From: Triticum aestivum
Taxonomy: Eukaryota > Streptophyta > Magnoliopsida > Poales > Poaceae
Assembly (NCBI RefSeq): GCF_018294505.1
Contig: NC_057810.1
Span: forward strand, 208,400,113 to 208,464,112
DNA: 64,000 bases
Direction of reading: 5' to 3'
Part shown: in pieces, positions 33,660 through 45,760 of the stretch
Layout of the letters: every line of letters begins with the position of its first letter
How positions within the stretch are numbered: the stretch's first letter is position 1
Translations under genes and position numbers: made by a program
Notes under the pieces: generated by a model
The model's database searches: none
What the model saw: the letters and a program-made list of their open reading frames with translations, nothing else
What the model was told of the DNA's origin: nothing

Positions 33660-34497
33660 GTATTGCCATAATAATAAGATAGATCTCGAAAACTCATCTC
33701 ATATTCCCTACGTTCAGCAGGAAGCTTTCTTTGCGGTAAGCAAAAATAATCAAAAGGGCTAAATTTAATGGGACAGAAGTCCCCAAGATCAAGCTCAGGA
33801 GGTATGGGTTCCTCCTTTGGTCCTTAATATTGCACAACCAATTCATCATTATAAGCATTCTTTTGGCAGAAAGTCGTGAGCCTATACTCAAGAGAATATC
33901 CTAACTCATTTTTCGAATTGCAAAATGATTATTAAGTTCGGAAATTCTATCAACTAGAACATTGGTAGGAACCTTTTTTCTAAGGTTTTCATTAAAGGCA
34001 ACATAATCTAGAGATTGTAAACGCATTATGTCCTCTTGATTGAAGAGGATTGCGTCTATGGGAGGACGGCCAGCGTCTACCCTATAGTGTGCAAAGATTT
34101 CTTTGGCTTCTTTTATTATAAATCTGAACTCATGTGCCAAAAAGATAGTAGCTACACGCTTAACAGAAGAATGCTCAATATTGGAAAACTCTAGGAAAAT
34201 CCTTTGTATGCAAGGATGCATATGCATAAACTGTCTTTCAAGTTCAACTATAAGCAAGGATATGGCATCCTCAAGACTACTAGTTCTATGAAGAATAGAT
34301 CCACCCATAGCGGGAAAAGCACCGGCACAAGTAAAGAAATCTTGAATGACCCCTTTTCCAATGATATTACCACTACCGATTCAAAACGTTTTAGTATGTA
34401 AGATAGTGGGTTCTCCAACAGGATCATCAAAAGCATCAAAATTTCCCATGTTATTACTATTGTCCTTATCAACAATAACCTCCCCAGTTTCAGACAT
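33660..34497 (-). pseudogene. Gag-like ORF of copy B, decayed
   Basis: ATG at 34497 opens a frame (MSETGEVIVDKDNSN) that meets a TGA at about 34381, then continues in the same protein type at 34308-33901 (SSLEDAISLLIVELERQ, FLAHEFRFIIKEAKEIF) and after a frame change runs to about 33660. I recognise no standard domain. It is helical and sits where gag would be, between primer site and noncoding region. It is not related by eye to the reading frame in copy A. Confidence 0.55.
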
Positions 34498-34673
34498 GAC
34501 GGCAGAAAAAACAAGGAGCAAGCGAAAGAGAGAGGCGAACGGGAAAGAGAGGGCAAATAAAACGGCAAGGGTGAAGTGGGGGAGAGGAAAACGAGAGCAA
34601 ATGGCAAATAATGTAATACGAGGGAGATGAGTTTGTGATGGGTACATGGTATGTCTTGACTTGTGCGAAGACC

Positions 34674-34691
34674 TCCCCGGCAACAGCACCA
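34674..34691 (-). other. Primer binding site, copy B
   Basis: On the minus strand TGGTGCTGTTGCCGGGGA, tRNA-Asp type with two mismatches, 11 bp from the LTR end as in copy A. Confidence 0.8.
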
Positions 34692-34702
34692 GAAATCCTT
34701 CT

Positions 34703-36275
34703 TGCTACATGTTGAGCATTGCGTTGGTTTTCCCTTGAAGAGGAAAGGGTGATGCAGCAAAGTAGCGTAAGTATTTCACTCAGTTTTTTAGAACCAAGGT
34801 ATCAGTTCAGTAGGAGGCTCCATGCAAGTCCCCGTACCTACACAAACAAACAAGAACCTCGCAACCAACACGATAAAGGGGTTTTCAATCCCTTCACGGC
34901 CACTTGCGAAAGTGAGATCTGATAGAGATAATAAGATAAGATAAATATTTTTGGTATTTTTATGATATAGATTGGAAAGTAAAGATTGCAAAATAAAGTA
35001 GATTGGAAACTTATATGATGGAAGATAGACCCGAGGGCCATAGGTTTCACTAGTGGCTTCTCTCAAGATAGCATAAGTATTACGGTGGGTGAACAGATTA
35101 CTGTCGAGCAATTGATAGAAAAGTGCATAGTTATGAGAATATCTAGGCATGATCATGTATATAGGCATCACGTCCGTGACAACTAGATCGAAACGATTCT
35201 TCATCTACTACTATTACTCCACACATCGACCGCTATCCAGCATGCATCTAGCGTATTAAGTTCATAAGATCAGAGTAACACATTAGGCAAGATGACATGA
35301 TGTAGAGGATAAACTCAAAAAATATGATATAAACCCCATCTTTTTATCCCTGATGGCAACAATACAATACATGCCTTGTTGCCCCTGCCGTCACTAGGAA
35401 AGGACACTGCAAGATTGAACCCAAAGCTAAGCACTTCTCCCATTGCAAGAAAGATCAATCTAGTAGGCCAAACCAAACTGATAATTCAAAGAGACTTGCA
35501 AAGATAACCAATCATACATAAAAGAATTCAGAGGAGATTCAAATATTTCTCATAGATAAACTTGATCATAAACCCATAATTCATTGGATCTCGACAAACA
35601 CAACGCAAAAAGAATTACATCAAATAGATCTCCAAGAAGATCGAGGAGAACTTTGTATTGAGATGCAAAGATAGAGAAGAAGCCATCTAGCTAATGACTA
35701 TGGACCCGAAGGTCTGTGGTAAACTACTCACAACTCATAGGAGAGGCCTTGGTGATGATGTAGAGGCCCTCCATGATCGATTCCCCCTCCGGCGGAGCGC
35801 TAGAAAAGGCTCCAAGATGGGATCTCACGGGTACAAAAGGTTGAGGCGGTGGAAATAGGCTTTCGTGGTGCTCCTGGATGTTTTCAGGGTACGTAGATAT
35901 ATATATAGGAGGAAGAAGTAGGTCAGTGGAGCCATGAGGGGCCCACGAGAGTGGGGGGCGTGCCCACCCCCCAGGGCACGCCCTGCACCCTCGTGGCCGC
36001 CTCGGCTGCTTCTTGACGTCCACTTCAAGTCTCATGGGTTGCATTTGTTCCAAAAAGATCGCTCCCGAAGGTTTCATTCCGTTTGGACTCCGTTTGATAT
36101 TCCTTTTCTTCGAAACACTGAAATAGGCAAAAAAACAGCAATTCGGGCTGGGCCTCCGGTTAGTAGGTTAGTCCCAAAAATAATATAAAAGTGTATAGTA
36201 AAGCCCTAAACATCCAAAACAGGTAATATAATACATGGAACAATCAAAAATTATAGATATGTTGGAGACGTATCA
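34703..36275 (-). repeat. 5' LTR of copy B
   Basis: Plus-strand TGCTACATGTTGAGC to GGAGACGTATCA, 1573 bp, the same family as 4278-5794 and 57398-58968. A TATA-like run lies near 35896-35908. Confidence 0.93.
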
Positions 36276-36280
36276 TCTTC
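36276..36280. other. Target site duplication (right) of copy B
   Basis: TCTTC, identical to 15720-15724. Confidence 0.93.
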
Positions 36281-38327
36281 CTCGCAACTTACGCTTAAGT
36301 AATGTACTAATGTTATTCATGGTAATTACTGCATATGTTTCTGCTGACCGAAGACATAAGATTTCATTCTTTTAAATAGGTGAGGACCAAACTAGATTGT
36401 CAAGACGAGCAAGGGTTGGTTGTGCTTTTCAAGCACTCGTTGATGAAGTATCGTTCCTACATGAGGCAAGCGCACTTCGATGGCAAGCCTCTAAACAAAA
36501 TTTCTGTAAAGCTCTGGTGCTACATTTATCCGACAGTGACTGGAATAATCTTGTTACGCATTGGTCTTGTCTGTAGCGTAAGGTATTGTCTATGATATTA
36601 CATCACAATTTGAACTACATTTCTGCATTTGCCTTAATGTCTCACTTGTACGAAAATTGTTAGCAGAAGAACATTCATTCTCAAGGGACCACGGAATCTC
36701 GCAACTATACTGCACACTGCATTGCTCTTGTGAGTACCTCTTTCCTTGTATGACCATACTTACTTTCATAGCTGTTTGATTATGTAGCATTGCTACACAT
36801 GTTAGCCTCGTTATCGTCCATTTGGTGGACATTATAAGATCCGTATGGACTCTTACATAAATTTAGAATCAACCCAATGCTTTTGAAGAGGTTTAGCTCT
36901 GCAGCCCTCTTGTAAGGACTGAACGTGTATATCACTATACTTACATTAATAGCTACTCCCTCCGTCCCATAATATAAGAACATTTTGTACAGTACACCAG
37001 TGTTCAAAACACTCTTGTATTATGGGAAGAGGGATTGGTTCATGGTGTAGCATTCTGCATCTTATCTCCCTCGCCCACCATTTACTAAAAAATATCAGAT
37101 CTATATTTAATCTTACCAAAAAGTTGAATACATAGACAATGCCAGTGCAGGAGTGTAGCCCATTGCTCTTGTCAGTAAATTTTGTCCTGTAACGCTTGTA
37201 ATTCCAAGGATTAGTAGTTGATTATGTAGCATCACTCTGTATCTTATCTTCATTATCCTCTATCCCTTCTAGTATTATCATATCTATAATTACTCTCTCA
37301 AAATGTAGAGTACAGGCAATGCTTATGAAGAAGATTCTGTGCTGACATTATTGAGTTATCCTTCCCTTGACATGGATAAGGGCATTATAAAGCCGGTGTT
37401 AACTGTTAATGTAAGTCAGTCCTTCTAAAGCCTTTATCCTCAACTGCTGTTTAATTTGCTCATGCTCCCTATTGTTTACTGCTGTTTAGTTTGATGTTTC
37501 TATCAAAATGCATGTTCGCAAGAACCGTAAGTTCCAAGTTTTACTTGTAAAACCAAATTCCTTATTCATACCTTGCACATTACTCAATACTCCCTATATG
37601 TATGCTTGTTTTTGTGGATCTATAATCCAGTGTGTGGTGAAGCAGCCTGTGTTTGGACCTTGTCATCTCCTGTTTTATCTTACTAATGTGGCTGATGATA
37701 TGAACAGCATGCCATGCACATTAACCAAAATAGATACAATGATTGTCTTTGCCCTTCATCTATGCTTGTTATGTTGACATGGTAATCCAGTAGTGTGGTG
37801 AAGCTCCCCGTATTATGAACAATGCCAAATTATGATATTGATATTTTGAACTTTCTCTTTATTTTCTAATTTGAAATTGGATGGAATTGACAACACATTT
37901 ATCATCTTTGTTTATACACGTGCAAAACATGTCATCTCTCTGCTTGTTTTAGGGTGATATGCCTGATGACATGCACAAGTCTGCTGAAGGCTGTGAGACA
38001 AACCCAACATCTATTGCAGCAAAGAAGGCAAAATATCTTGAAGATAACGAGACAACCCCAAAGTCTTGTCTTGATGCAGTGTTCAAGTTACTTGAGACTA
38101 GCAGTCAGACAATCTCACAGAATTTTCTGTTTGAATCACTTCGACTTCTTCAGTCCCAAGTTCTAGCAGAAAGGCATTCTGTAACTCAACTTCGACTTGA
38201 AGTCCTATCTCTAAGAAAGATTGCGGAGAACACCAATGAGAATCTCATTGCTAAACAGCTACACCTAGAAGCTATGACCGACATGCTAGGCCGGTCTCAC
38301 AGCCTTGCTCAGCAGCTTGCGCAGTAG
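36281..38327 (+). pseudogene. Split gene of unknown function, 3' half
   Basis: Continues the gene interrupted at 15724. Exon 3 resumes for 18 bp to a GT donor at 36299, but its last codon is TAA. Exon 4 begins at 36380 in the matching phase and encodes SYMRQAHFDGKPLNKIS, a basic/aromatic segment like those in plant En/Spm-associated transposase genes. After an intron-like region holding a MITE, the last exon (37953-38327) encodes AKKAKYLEDNE, then a leucine-rich coiled coil, and stops with TAG. Intermediate exons between 36585 and 37953 are not resolved. Function is unknown. The link to CACTA transposition rests on motif style and on the CACTA end 3 kb downstream. Confidence 0.52.
36956..37034. 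mobile_element. Stowaway-type MITE, 79 bp
   Basis: CTCCCTCCGTCCCATAATA at the left end and the imperfect inverse TATTATGGGAAGAGGGA at the right end form terminal inverted repeats. The left TA target is present at 36954-36955, the right one is mutated. It lies in an intron of the split gene. Confidence 0.85.
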
Positions 38328-38619
38328 TTCCCGTGCAAGGCTAACCTTTCTTGAACTGTCTTGGAAGTGGTCTCGGTTCAGTATTTTTTTTGTTACACTG
38401 CAATGGTGCCTAGTTTTTGTAATCTGCTTCTTCGTTGTGCTTTATGATCACTGGTGGCGAACTTTGATGCCCAGTGGATGTAATATACAATAAATCCTTT
38501 ATTGTATAGTGTAGGTTTATTCTAAGTAACTATGTCGTAATTTCTTTATTGTATAGAGTAGGTTTGTTCTTAATTCCTACTAGTTATTGCCATCATTCGC
38601 TATCTGAAAAAAATTCTGA

Positions 38620-41290
38620 TGTAGTCGACCGGGCCGAAACATTCGCCTCTAACGGGCCTGGTTTTTAGTGGGCCACAATTGGGCCGGCCTGCATCTTTCT
38701 TGGGCCCGAATGATTGGGGCCTTCACACTTTGCGCCAGGCCCACAACTTAGTCCGACCTATATTCGGCCCAAATTTTAGTTGGGCCTTTTCTGGACCCAG
38801 CACTTAGTTGCCCACGTAGCATTGGACCATTAATAGGCTGAATATTCTACTGGCCTGTTACGGCCCAGAAGAAACCATGGGCCTTTAGCAGGCCAAAATG
38901 CATGTTGGGCCTCAATTTTCACTAGTCGTCGACGGGCCATCAGCAGGCTGAAATGAAGACCGGGCCTTTTTTGGCTCAGTTATATGATGGGCCGTTACCA
39001 GGCCGAAACTGTTGGAGATATGCCCTAGAGGCAACCATGTATGATGATATTTCCTATGTGTTTATGAATAAAGATAGTCCTTGCACATTATCAATCACGT
39101 GTATCAGCAAGTACGTGACTTGTTTGTGGGACTATGCATTGTATGATGACTGTCCTAAAAGGTCCCTAGTTGAAAGGGTTGTGTGGACGCGCAGCCGACT
39201 AGCCTAGCATATGACACGGTTGATGGCTCGGTCTCACTAGCCATGAAGCACTGGATGCTAACCGGATAATATGGACTTGGAAAGGTCTGGTCGGATTTGA
39301 CGTAGTCGGATCCGAGTCGAGATAAGGTCCATGTCGGACAGACCCAACTATGAGACACATCGATATGTCATCTGTAAGTCTCTAGTACAACATACGTTCT
39401 ATGGCCTAAGACCTGAGCGGGCGCATGTACTCGGGATGGTGACAGACTTGCTATGGGCCGACCAAACGCTACTCCGTGACTAGGCAGTTACAAAGGTAGG
39501 TTTCAGGTTTGTCCAGTCCCATGCTGCGAGACATGGTCGAGCAAGATGGGATTTGCCCCTCCGATCAGATATATACTCTAGGCCCCTCGTGTGATCCGAC
39601 CAGGATAAGAATGGCCATGCGACAAGGATTATGAGATAATCTGATTTGTGTTCGGTATCACTGGAACAAGAAAGAGGTCGGGCTAGCACAAGGACGATAG
39701 TCTCACCTTGAGCCCGACAACATATATCATGTGGCAAAGGGAACAGAAGTGTGACATGTTGTACAGGTTCGGCTAACCAGCTTCATAGTCTGCTTGGTGG
39801 TCGGCACGCCTTGCTAGAGGCCGCTACCAACCGTGCAGGTCGGAGGTGATCCGAACTGTGACCAAGCCGACTTGAACCTAAGGGGTAGGGCGCTTAAGGG
39901 AAGGAACCTACGAGGTTGGATTCGAGGACACTGGTCGGATGTGATCCGAGCTGTATTTGGATTGTGGCCGAGTAGACTTGTGGGCTTTAGGGTCCATGCG
40001 AGGCCCAAGTGTTGAGCCCACGACGAACGCCTATATAAAGTGGAGGTGCGGCACACTCATTCGGTTGATCGCTTCGGCGTTGTCACTAGGGTTTGCATGT
40101 GTTGCGAATAGCCACCTCCACTCGCTGCCGACTCTGTGATCGGACCTAGCAGTCAGCCGCACGGTGTTCCTCCTGCACGCGCGGATACTGTTAGAGGCGG
40201 TGCACTTGCGCCGCTCCGGCGAACTTGTACATGGGATCGGACGATCGGCTGTTCGAGGGAGATCGGACGAGGAGGAGATGATCCACGCAGACGCGCTGCC
40301 CCAACTCTTCTTCCGCTGCATGGCACTACGCGTCTAGTGGTAACGAATTGTGATCCATCTCCCGTAGCATGTTCCAGGTTGTTCTGCGCATAGGAAAATT
40401 TTAATTTGTAGTCAACGCACCCTACCGTAGAGCTCAACAGAAACATATCTCGGGCCTTAGTTGGCCCATTGATATCATGGTCCTTTAAGAGGCTGAAAGC
40501 TTAGTACAGGCATCAACAGGCCGAATTATACGACAAGCCTTTAACAGGCCCAAAGTCACGTTGGGCTGAACTATTGCCACATTTATCACGGGCTGTTAGT
40601 GGGTCGGATGTCGCGTCGGACCATATATGGCCCGTGGGCAGCAGGGGCCATTCCCAGGCAGAAAGACAAACCGGGCTTCAATGGGCCCATCTCTAAATCG
40701 GGCCTCTAACAGGCCGAAAGTCACTAGGCTGTAATTGGGCCCAAATATTCAGTGAACAATTAACGGGCCAGATCTGGCTTTGGGCCATAAATGGGCCTTT
40801 ATTAAACAAGCCATTATTGGGCTGGCCCACTAGTACCTGAGTAAGTACTACAGGCCTTTGATTGGGCCGGCCTTTTTAACCTATATGGGCCTCTGTTGGG
40901 CCGTGCCACGTGTTGACATATCATAGGCATGTCTCCTCCAATGAACGGGCAACATCTGGCCCACCGAGGAGCAGACACGTGTTTCCTCCGGCCAATGAGA
41001 ATTTTACACGTGGAAAATCACCATTGGTCCGGGCTGTTAACGGGTTATCGGATCCAAAACCGGACACGATAGTTTAACGGCGAGCCGTTACAGTGGATGC
41101 CATGTGCCGGTCACCCTTGACAAAAGCACTTCTATGACGTGTGATTTATCATCATGGAACACTTCTATGACAGCACAAGTATGACTATCTTAATTCTGTC
41201 ATGAAATCGTCATGGATGTACATGCATGACAGAAAACGTGACCTACTGTGACAAACACGTATCATCATGGAAGTGTATTTTTTTGTAGTG
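38620..41290 (+). mobile_element. 3' end of a CACTA (En/Spm) transposon
   Basis: The right terminus reads GTATTTTTTTGTAGTG; its reverse complement begins CACTACAAAAAAATAC, a CACTA terminal repeat. Inward lies a subterminal region packed with GGCC-containing motifs (GGGCCGAAA, GGCCGAAA, TGGGCC) typical of such ends. A solo LTR interrupts it at 39011-40439. The left end of this transposon is not in the expected position, so its extent is unknown. The split gene ending at 38327 may belong to it. Confidence 0.78.
39011..40439 (+). mobile_element. Solo LTR, Copia-like
   Basis: TGTTGGAGATATGCCCTAGA to AGCTCAACA (1429 bp), flanked by perfect GAAAC duplications (39006-39010, 40440-40444), with no internal region. 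The start resembles Angela-type Copia LTRs of Triticeae. A TATA box CTATATAAAG lies at 40031-40040. Solo LTRs arise by recombination between the two LTRs of one element. Confidence 0.9.
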
Positions 41291-43568
41291 GGGGCAATGT
41301 TACTATCCTTTTTCCACACTTGTGCTTCAAAGTAGCACCATGTTCTTCATATAGAGAGTCTCTTCAGCTATCACTTTCATATACTAGTGGGAAGTTTCAT
41401 TATAGAACTTGGCTTGTATATTATGATGATGGGCTTCCTCAAATGCCCGAGGTCTTCATGAGCAAGCAAGTTGGATGCCCGCCCACAGAGTTTCAGTTTG
41501 AGCTTTCATACACTTATAGCTCTAGTGCATCCGTTGCATGGCAATCCCTACTCACTTGAATCGATATCGATTGATAGGCATCTCCATAGCCCATTAGTTT
41601 GCCTAGTTCATGTGGGACTTTGTCCTTTTTTGTCTCCTCCTCATAACCACCTTCTAGTCCACCTATAGTGATATATCCATGGCTCACGCTCATGTATTGC
41701 GTGAAAGTTGAAAAATCTTGAGAACATTAAAAGGATGAAACAATTACTTGGCTTCTCATCGGGGTTGTGCATGATGAAATACTTTGTGTAGTGAAGATAG
41801 AGCATAGCCAGACTATATGATTTTGTAGGGATAACTTTATTTGGTCATGTTATTTTGAAAAGACATGATTGCTTTATAAGTATGCTTGAAGTATTATTGT
41901 CTTAATATCAAATATTATACTATTGCTTTGAATCACTCGTGTCTTAATATTCATGCCATGATTAGATTACATGATCAAGATTATGCTAGGTAGCATTCCA
42001 CATCAAAAACTATCTTTTTATCATTTACCTACTCGAGGATGATAGGAATTAAGCTTGGGGATGCTGATACGTCTCCGTCGTATCTATAATTTTTTATTGT
42101 TTCATGCCATTATTCTACAACTTTCATATACTTTTGGCAACTCTTTATACTATTTTTGGGACTAACATATCGATCCAGTGCCCGATGCTAGTTCCTATTT
42201 GTTGCATGTTTTTTGTTTCGCAGAAAATCCATATCAAATGGAGTCCAAACGCGATAAAAACGTACGGAGATTTTTTTGGAATATATGTGAATTTTGGGAA
42301 TTGGAATCAACGCGAGACGATGCCCGAGGGGGGCACAAGGCAGGGGCACCCTGGGCCCTTGCGGTCACCTCGTAAGGCGGTTGGTGCCCTTCTTTCACCG
42401 CAAGAAAGCTAATATCCGGATAAAAATCATGTTAAAATTCCAGCCCAATCGGAGTTATAGATCTCCGGGAATTTAAGAAACGGTGAAAGGCCAGAATTTG
42501 GGAGCGTAGAAACAGAAGGAAACAGAGAGAGGGATCCAATCTCGGAGGGGCTCTCATCCCTCCACAGCCATAGAGGCCATGGACCAGAGGGGAAACCCTT
42601 CTCCCATCTAGGGGGAAGGTCAAGGAACAAGAAGAAGGAGGGGAGTTCTCTCCCGCTCTCTCCTGGTGGCACCGGAATGCCGCCGGGGCCATCATCGTGA
42701 CAGCGGTCTACACCAACAACTTCGCCGCCGTCATCACCAACTCTCTCCCCCTCTATGCAGTGGTGTAACACCTCTTTTCCCCACTGTAATCTCTACTTGA
42801 ACATGGCGCTCAACGCTATATATTATTCCCAATGATGTGTGGCTATCCTATGATGTTTGAGTAGATCGGTTTTGTCCTATGGGTTGATTGATGATCGTGA
42901 TTGGTTTGAGTTGCATGTTTTATTATTGGTGTTATCCTATGGTGTTGTTCGTGTCGCACAAGCATGAGGGATCCCCATTGTAGGGTTTGCAATATGTTAA
43001 TGATTTGCTTATGGTGGGTAGCGTGAGTGACAGAAGCACAGACCCGAGTAAGTAGGTTGTTTTGCGTATGGGAATAAAGAGGACTTGACACTTTAATGCT
43101 ATGGTTGGGTTTTACCTGAATGATCTTTAGTAGTTACGGCTGTTTGCTAGAGTTCCAGTCATAAGTGCATATGATCCAAGAAGAGAAAGTACGTTAGCTT
43201 ATCCCTCTCCCTCATATAAAATTGCAATAATGATTACCGGTCTAGTTATCAATTGCCTAGGGACAAATAAATTTCTTGTGACAAAAAGCTCTCGACTAAA
43301 ACTAACTTAGTTTCTTATTTATCTAAAGAGCCCCTACTTTTTATTTGCATGCTCTTTATTATGTTGCAAAGCTATCCTATCACACCTACAAAGTACTTCT
43401 AGTTTCATACTTGTTCTAGGTAAAGCGAACATTAAGTGCACGTAGAGTTGTATCGGTGGTCGATAGAACTTGAAGGGAATACAAATCCTACCATTAGATC
43501 CTTGTTGGGTTCGACACTCTTATTTATCGAGAAAGGCTACAACTGATCCCTATACTTGTGGGTTATCA
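41291..43568 (+). mobile_element. Pol-less LTR element, copy E, 3' part only
   Basis: The internal 3' region (41291-42064), homologous to copy A from about 3483, the polypurine tract AAGCTTGGGGATGC (42051-42064) and a full LTR (42065-43568) are present. The 5' part should lie left of the CACTA end at 41290 but is not found in the window. The LTR is of the D2 family, not the copy A family. Confidence 0.85.
42065..43568 (+). repeat. 3' LTR, copy E
   Basis: TGATACGTCTCCGTCG to TGTGGGTTATCA, 1504 bp, the same family as 46814-48258 and 53164-54650. Confidence 0.9.
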
Positions 43569-43928
43569 GGACCGCCTCAAGTGGTCCGAGTTCCCCATCG
43601 CCCTCGACACCAGTGACCACCTGGAGTCCACGAAGGCCATGGGCACCGTCCACCTACTGTGTATGCCGACCATCAGCAATGTGGTCGTCACTAAGACGCT
43701 CATCGATGATGGTGTGGGGCTCAATGTACTCTCTGTGGAGACCTTCGAGATGCTTCAAGTACCCTATGAGCGCCTGATGCCCACCAGGTCCTTCTCGGGT
43801 GTCACTGACAGCTCTACTATCCCTCTGGGGTAGGTGCACCTACTCGTCACCTTCGGCACACGCAAGAACTACCATACGAAGTTCATTGTCTTTGATGTGG
43901 CTCACATCGGCCTACCCTACAACGCCAT
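43569..43928 (+). pseudogene. Old Gypsy polyprotein fragment: protease region
   Basis: The frame encodes a retropepsin-like segment (STKAMGTVHLLCMP, TLIDDGVGLNVLSVETF) with an altered active-site loop (DDGVG in place of DGGSS-like). A stop appears near 43831, and the frame continues to GLPYNAI, where the CACTA at 43929 interrupts it. After that transposon the reading resumes at 46290 with LGYPELTKFMAVTHHAYG, so 43569-43928, 46290-46813 and 54651 onward belong to one ancestral element of Tat-like type. Confidence 0.75.
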
Positions 43929-44008
43929 CACTACTGGAATCAGCTAATTTGCCATCTGCCAGCTCTTTGCCGTCGGCTAACTGACGGCAAAGAAGTTCTT
44001 TGCCATCA

Positions 44009-44262
44009 GCTACCCAGAAGCTGACGACAAAGAAGTGGCAGCCGGCAAAGAAGCTCTTTGCCATCTGCGGGCTCTTTGCCGTCCGCCAGCGGACGGCAAA
44101 GATTCTTTGTCGTTCGCTGGCAGACGGCAAAGAGAGAGGTGGCCCCCACCCCCCGCCCATTTGGGGAAAACTTAACACCCCACCTCTTTGCCGTCTGCCA
44201 GCAGACGGCAAAGAGGCAAAAGGGCGGACGGCAAATAGTGGCGGACGGCAAAGAGGAGACTA
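44009..44262. repeat. Left subterminal GACGGCAAAG/CTTTGCCGTC repeats
   Basis: Multiple copies in direct and inverted orientation. The counterpart region on the right is 46078-46270. Confidence 0.85.
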
Positions 44263-44498
44263 CCTAACGGCCCGTACCGCCCCGCCCGTTACTCTCTGTT
44301 CTCTCCCTCTCTTTCCTCGCCGACGCGCACTACATCCCACCACACATCCCACCCCACATCCCACCCCACCGCCGCCGCCCGCCGCGCGCCGCGCGCTGCC
44401 GCCCCCAGCACTCGCCGCCGCCCGGTGCCCCGGCCCCACCGCCCCGGGGCCCGCCCCGCGGCCCTGTCGCCCCGGCCCCCCGCCGCCCAGGCGCGCCG

Positions 44499-44521
44499 CC
44501 CCCCCCCCCCCCCCCCCCCCC
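44499..44521. repeat. Poly-C run of about 23 bases
   Basis: Uninterrupted C homopolymer in a CCG-rich tract. Length may be unreliable in the assembly. Confidence 0.8.
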
Positions 44522-44782
44522 GCGCCCCACCGCCCCGGGCCCGATGCCGCCGCCCCCGGCCGCCCCGCACCTCTCCTCCACCGGCCACCTCCTCCATCGC
44601 CCCGCCCCCCTCCTTCACCGGCGACCTCCTCCACCGGCCCTGCCTCAGGTGAGCTCTACCCCTTTTTTTCCTTTTTTCTGTTTTTTTAGTTTTAGGTTTA
44701 ATTTTAGTTTAGTTTTAGGGCCGCAAACAACACACTAAAAAAAGTTCGTACATAAAGTAGTTCGTACATAAATAGTAAAAAA

Positions 44783-45523
44783 CTACTCGGCGTCGCTATC
44801 TAGGTCAATCACGGCCGGGCCGTTGCCGTCGTCATCGTCGCTGCTGGACCGGTTCGCGACGTTGTCCCAGTCCACCAGGACGTCGTCCGAATCCTCTTCC
44901 TCCTCCGCCGCTGGCACCTGCTGCCACTCCGTCGGCACCTGCTGCCACTCCGGCGGCGCCATCGCCGCCTGCTGCGCCGCCATCGCCGCCTGCAGCGCCT
45001 CCTCCTCCTGGGCCTCCAGCGCCGCCGCAGCGGCGGCCTCCTCCGCAGACTGCGCCAGGATCGCGAGGAGCCCGGGCGTGTCCTCCGGGTCGCCATCCTG
45101 CTGGAGCACCGCCTGCTCCGGCGGGATCACAACCTCGGCCAGGGCTGCTGGGGCGGGGGTGGGAGCGGGTGCCCTGCGTGGCTGGGAGGGCCCGGCTCCA
45201 CGAGAGAGATCACCGACAGGGAGCCCTCGGGCGGCGCACTTGAAGGCGCCGATGACGTCATCGAACCGCTTGCCCTTCCAAAAATGGCGGCGGCCCTTCC
45301 GGTTGTAGCGTCCCCTGGGGTGCGCGCGAAGCTCTGCCGGCGTTGCCGGTACGCCCTGCGTGGGGAATCTGTCCGCGGAGATCCTCCACGGTCGCGGCAG
45401 CTTCGCTGCCGGTGGCACGTAGAGGCCGAACCGAGCGAGGTCCTCCGTCTGCCCCAACGTGAGGCTCGACGACCAGTGGCCGCCCGGTGCCGCGCCGTCG
45501 GAGTCCGAGTTGCTGGACGCCAT
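44783..45523 (-). CDS. Uncharacterised protein carried by the small CACTA
   Basis: A 246-codon open frame from ATG 45523 (MASSNSDSDG); an in-frame ATG-less extension reaches 45589. The central part is folded-looking and basic (AKLPRPWRISADRFPTQG, RGRYNRKGRRHFWKGKRFDD). Then come an Ala/Gln-rich helical stretch, two repeats of PEWQQVPTEWQQVP type, and an acidic tail (DSDDVLVDWDN, IDLDSDAE). I do not recognise the family. No stop interrupts it although it lies in a non-autonomous transposon. It may be a captured host gene fragment or a transposon accessory protein. The strongly GC-rich composition could also leave a long frame open by chance, but the ordered domains argue against this. Confidence 0.5.
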   Translation of the reverse strand: MASSNSDSDGAAPGGHWSSSLTLGQTEDLARFGLYVPPAAKLPRPWRISADRFPTQGVPATPAELRAHPRGRYNRKGRRHFWKGKRFDDVIGAFKCAARGLPVGDLSRGAGPSQPRRAPAPTPAPAALAEVVIPPEQAVLQQDGDPEDTPGLLAILAQSAEEAAAAAALEAQEEEALQAAMAAQQAAMAPPEWQQVPTEWQQVPAAEEEEDSDDVLVDWDNVANRSSSDDDDGNGPAVIDLDSDAE

Positions 45524-45668
45524 CCCGCGAAGAGAACGCGCATGTGAAGAGGGGGGCGGGGCGGTGGAGGAGGTGGCCGGTGAGACCAAACTCGCCGCGC
45601 AGGGCGGGTTTTATAGCGCCGGGATTTAATGCGGCGGGGATTTAATGCGGCAGGGAGGCGCCGGGCCG

Positions 45669-45760
45669 CGGAAGACGAGATGGCAGCATGCGGAAGAAGA
45701 GATGGCCGCGCGGAAGACGAGATGGCGGCGCGCGGAAGACGAGATGGCGGCGTTGACCGC
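45669..45760. repeat. Short tandem repeat of about 20-24 bp
   Basis: At least four units of the form GCGGAAGACGAGATGGC in a row, inside the GC-rich right arm of the CACTA. Confidence 0.75.

Larger units (their letters stand above)
15725..36275 (-). mobile_element. Pol-less LTR retrotransposon, copy B, split by a nested Gypsy element
   Basis: Minus-strand element of the same LTR family as copy A. The 3' LTR is at left (15725-17291), internal DNA at 17292-17932 and 31585-34702, and the 5' LTR at right (34703-36275). Removing the nested element at 17933-31584 makes the internal region continuous and collinear with copy A around its 3560. TCTTC target duplications flank the whole. The internal region is about 3.8 kb and has no pol. 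Its coding remnant (33660-34497) differs from that of copy A although the 3' internal DNA is shared. Confidence 0.93.

Noticed and set aside
44000..44689. 229-codon plus-strand open frame in the small CACTA
   Set aside because: Made of translated TTTGCCGTC repeats followed by a CCG/poly-C tract; low complexity with no domain.
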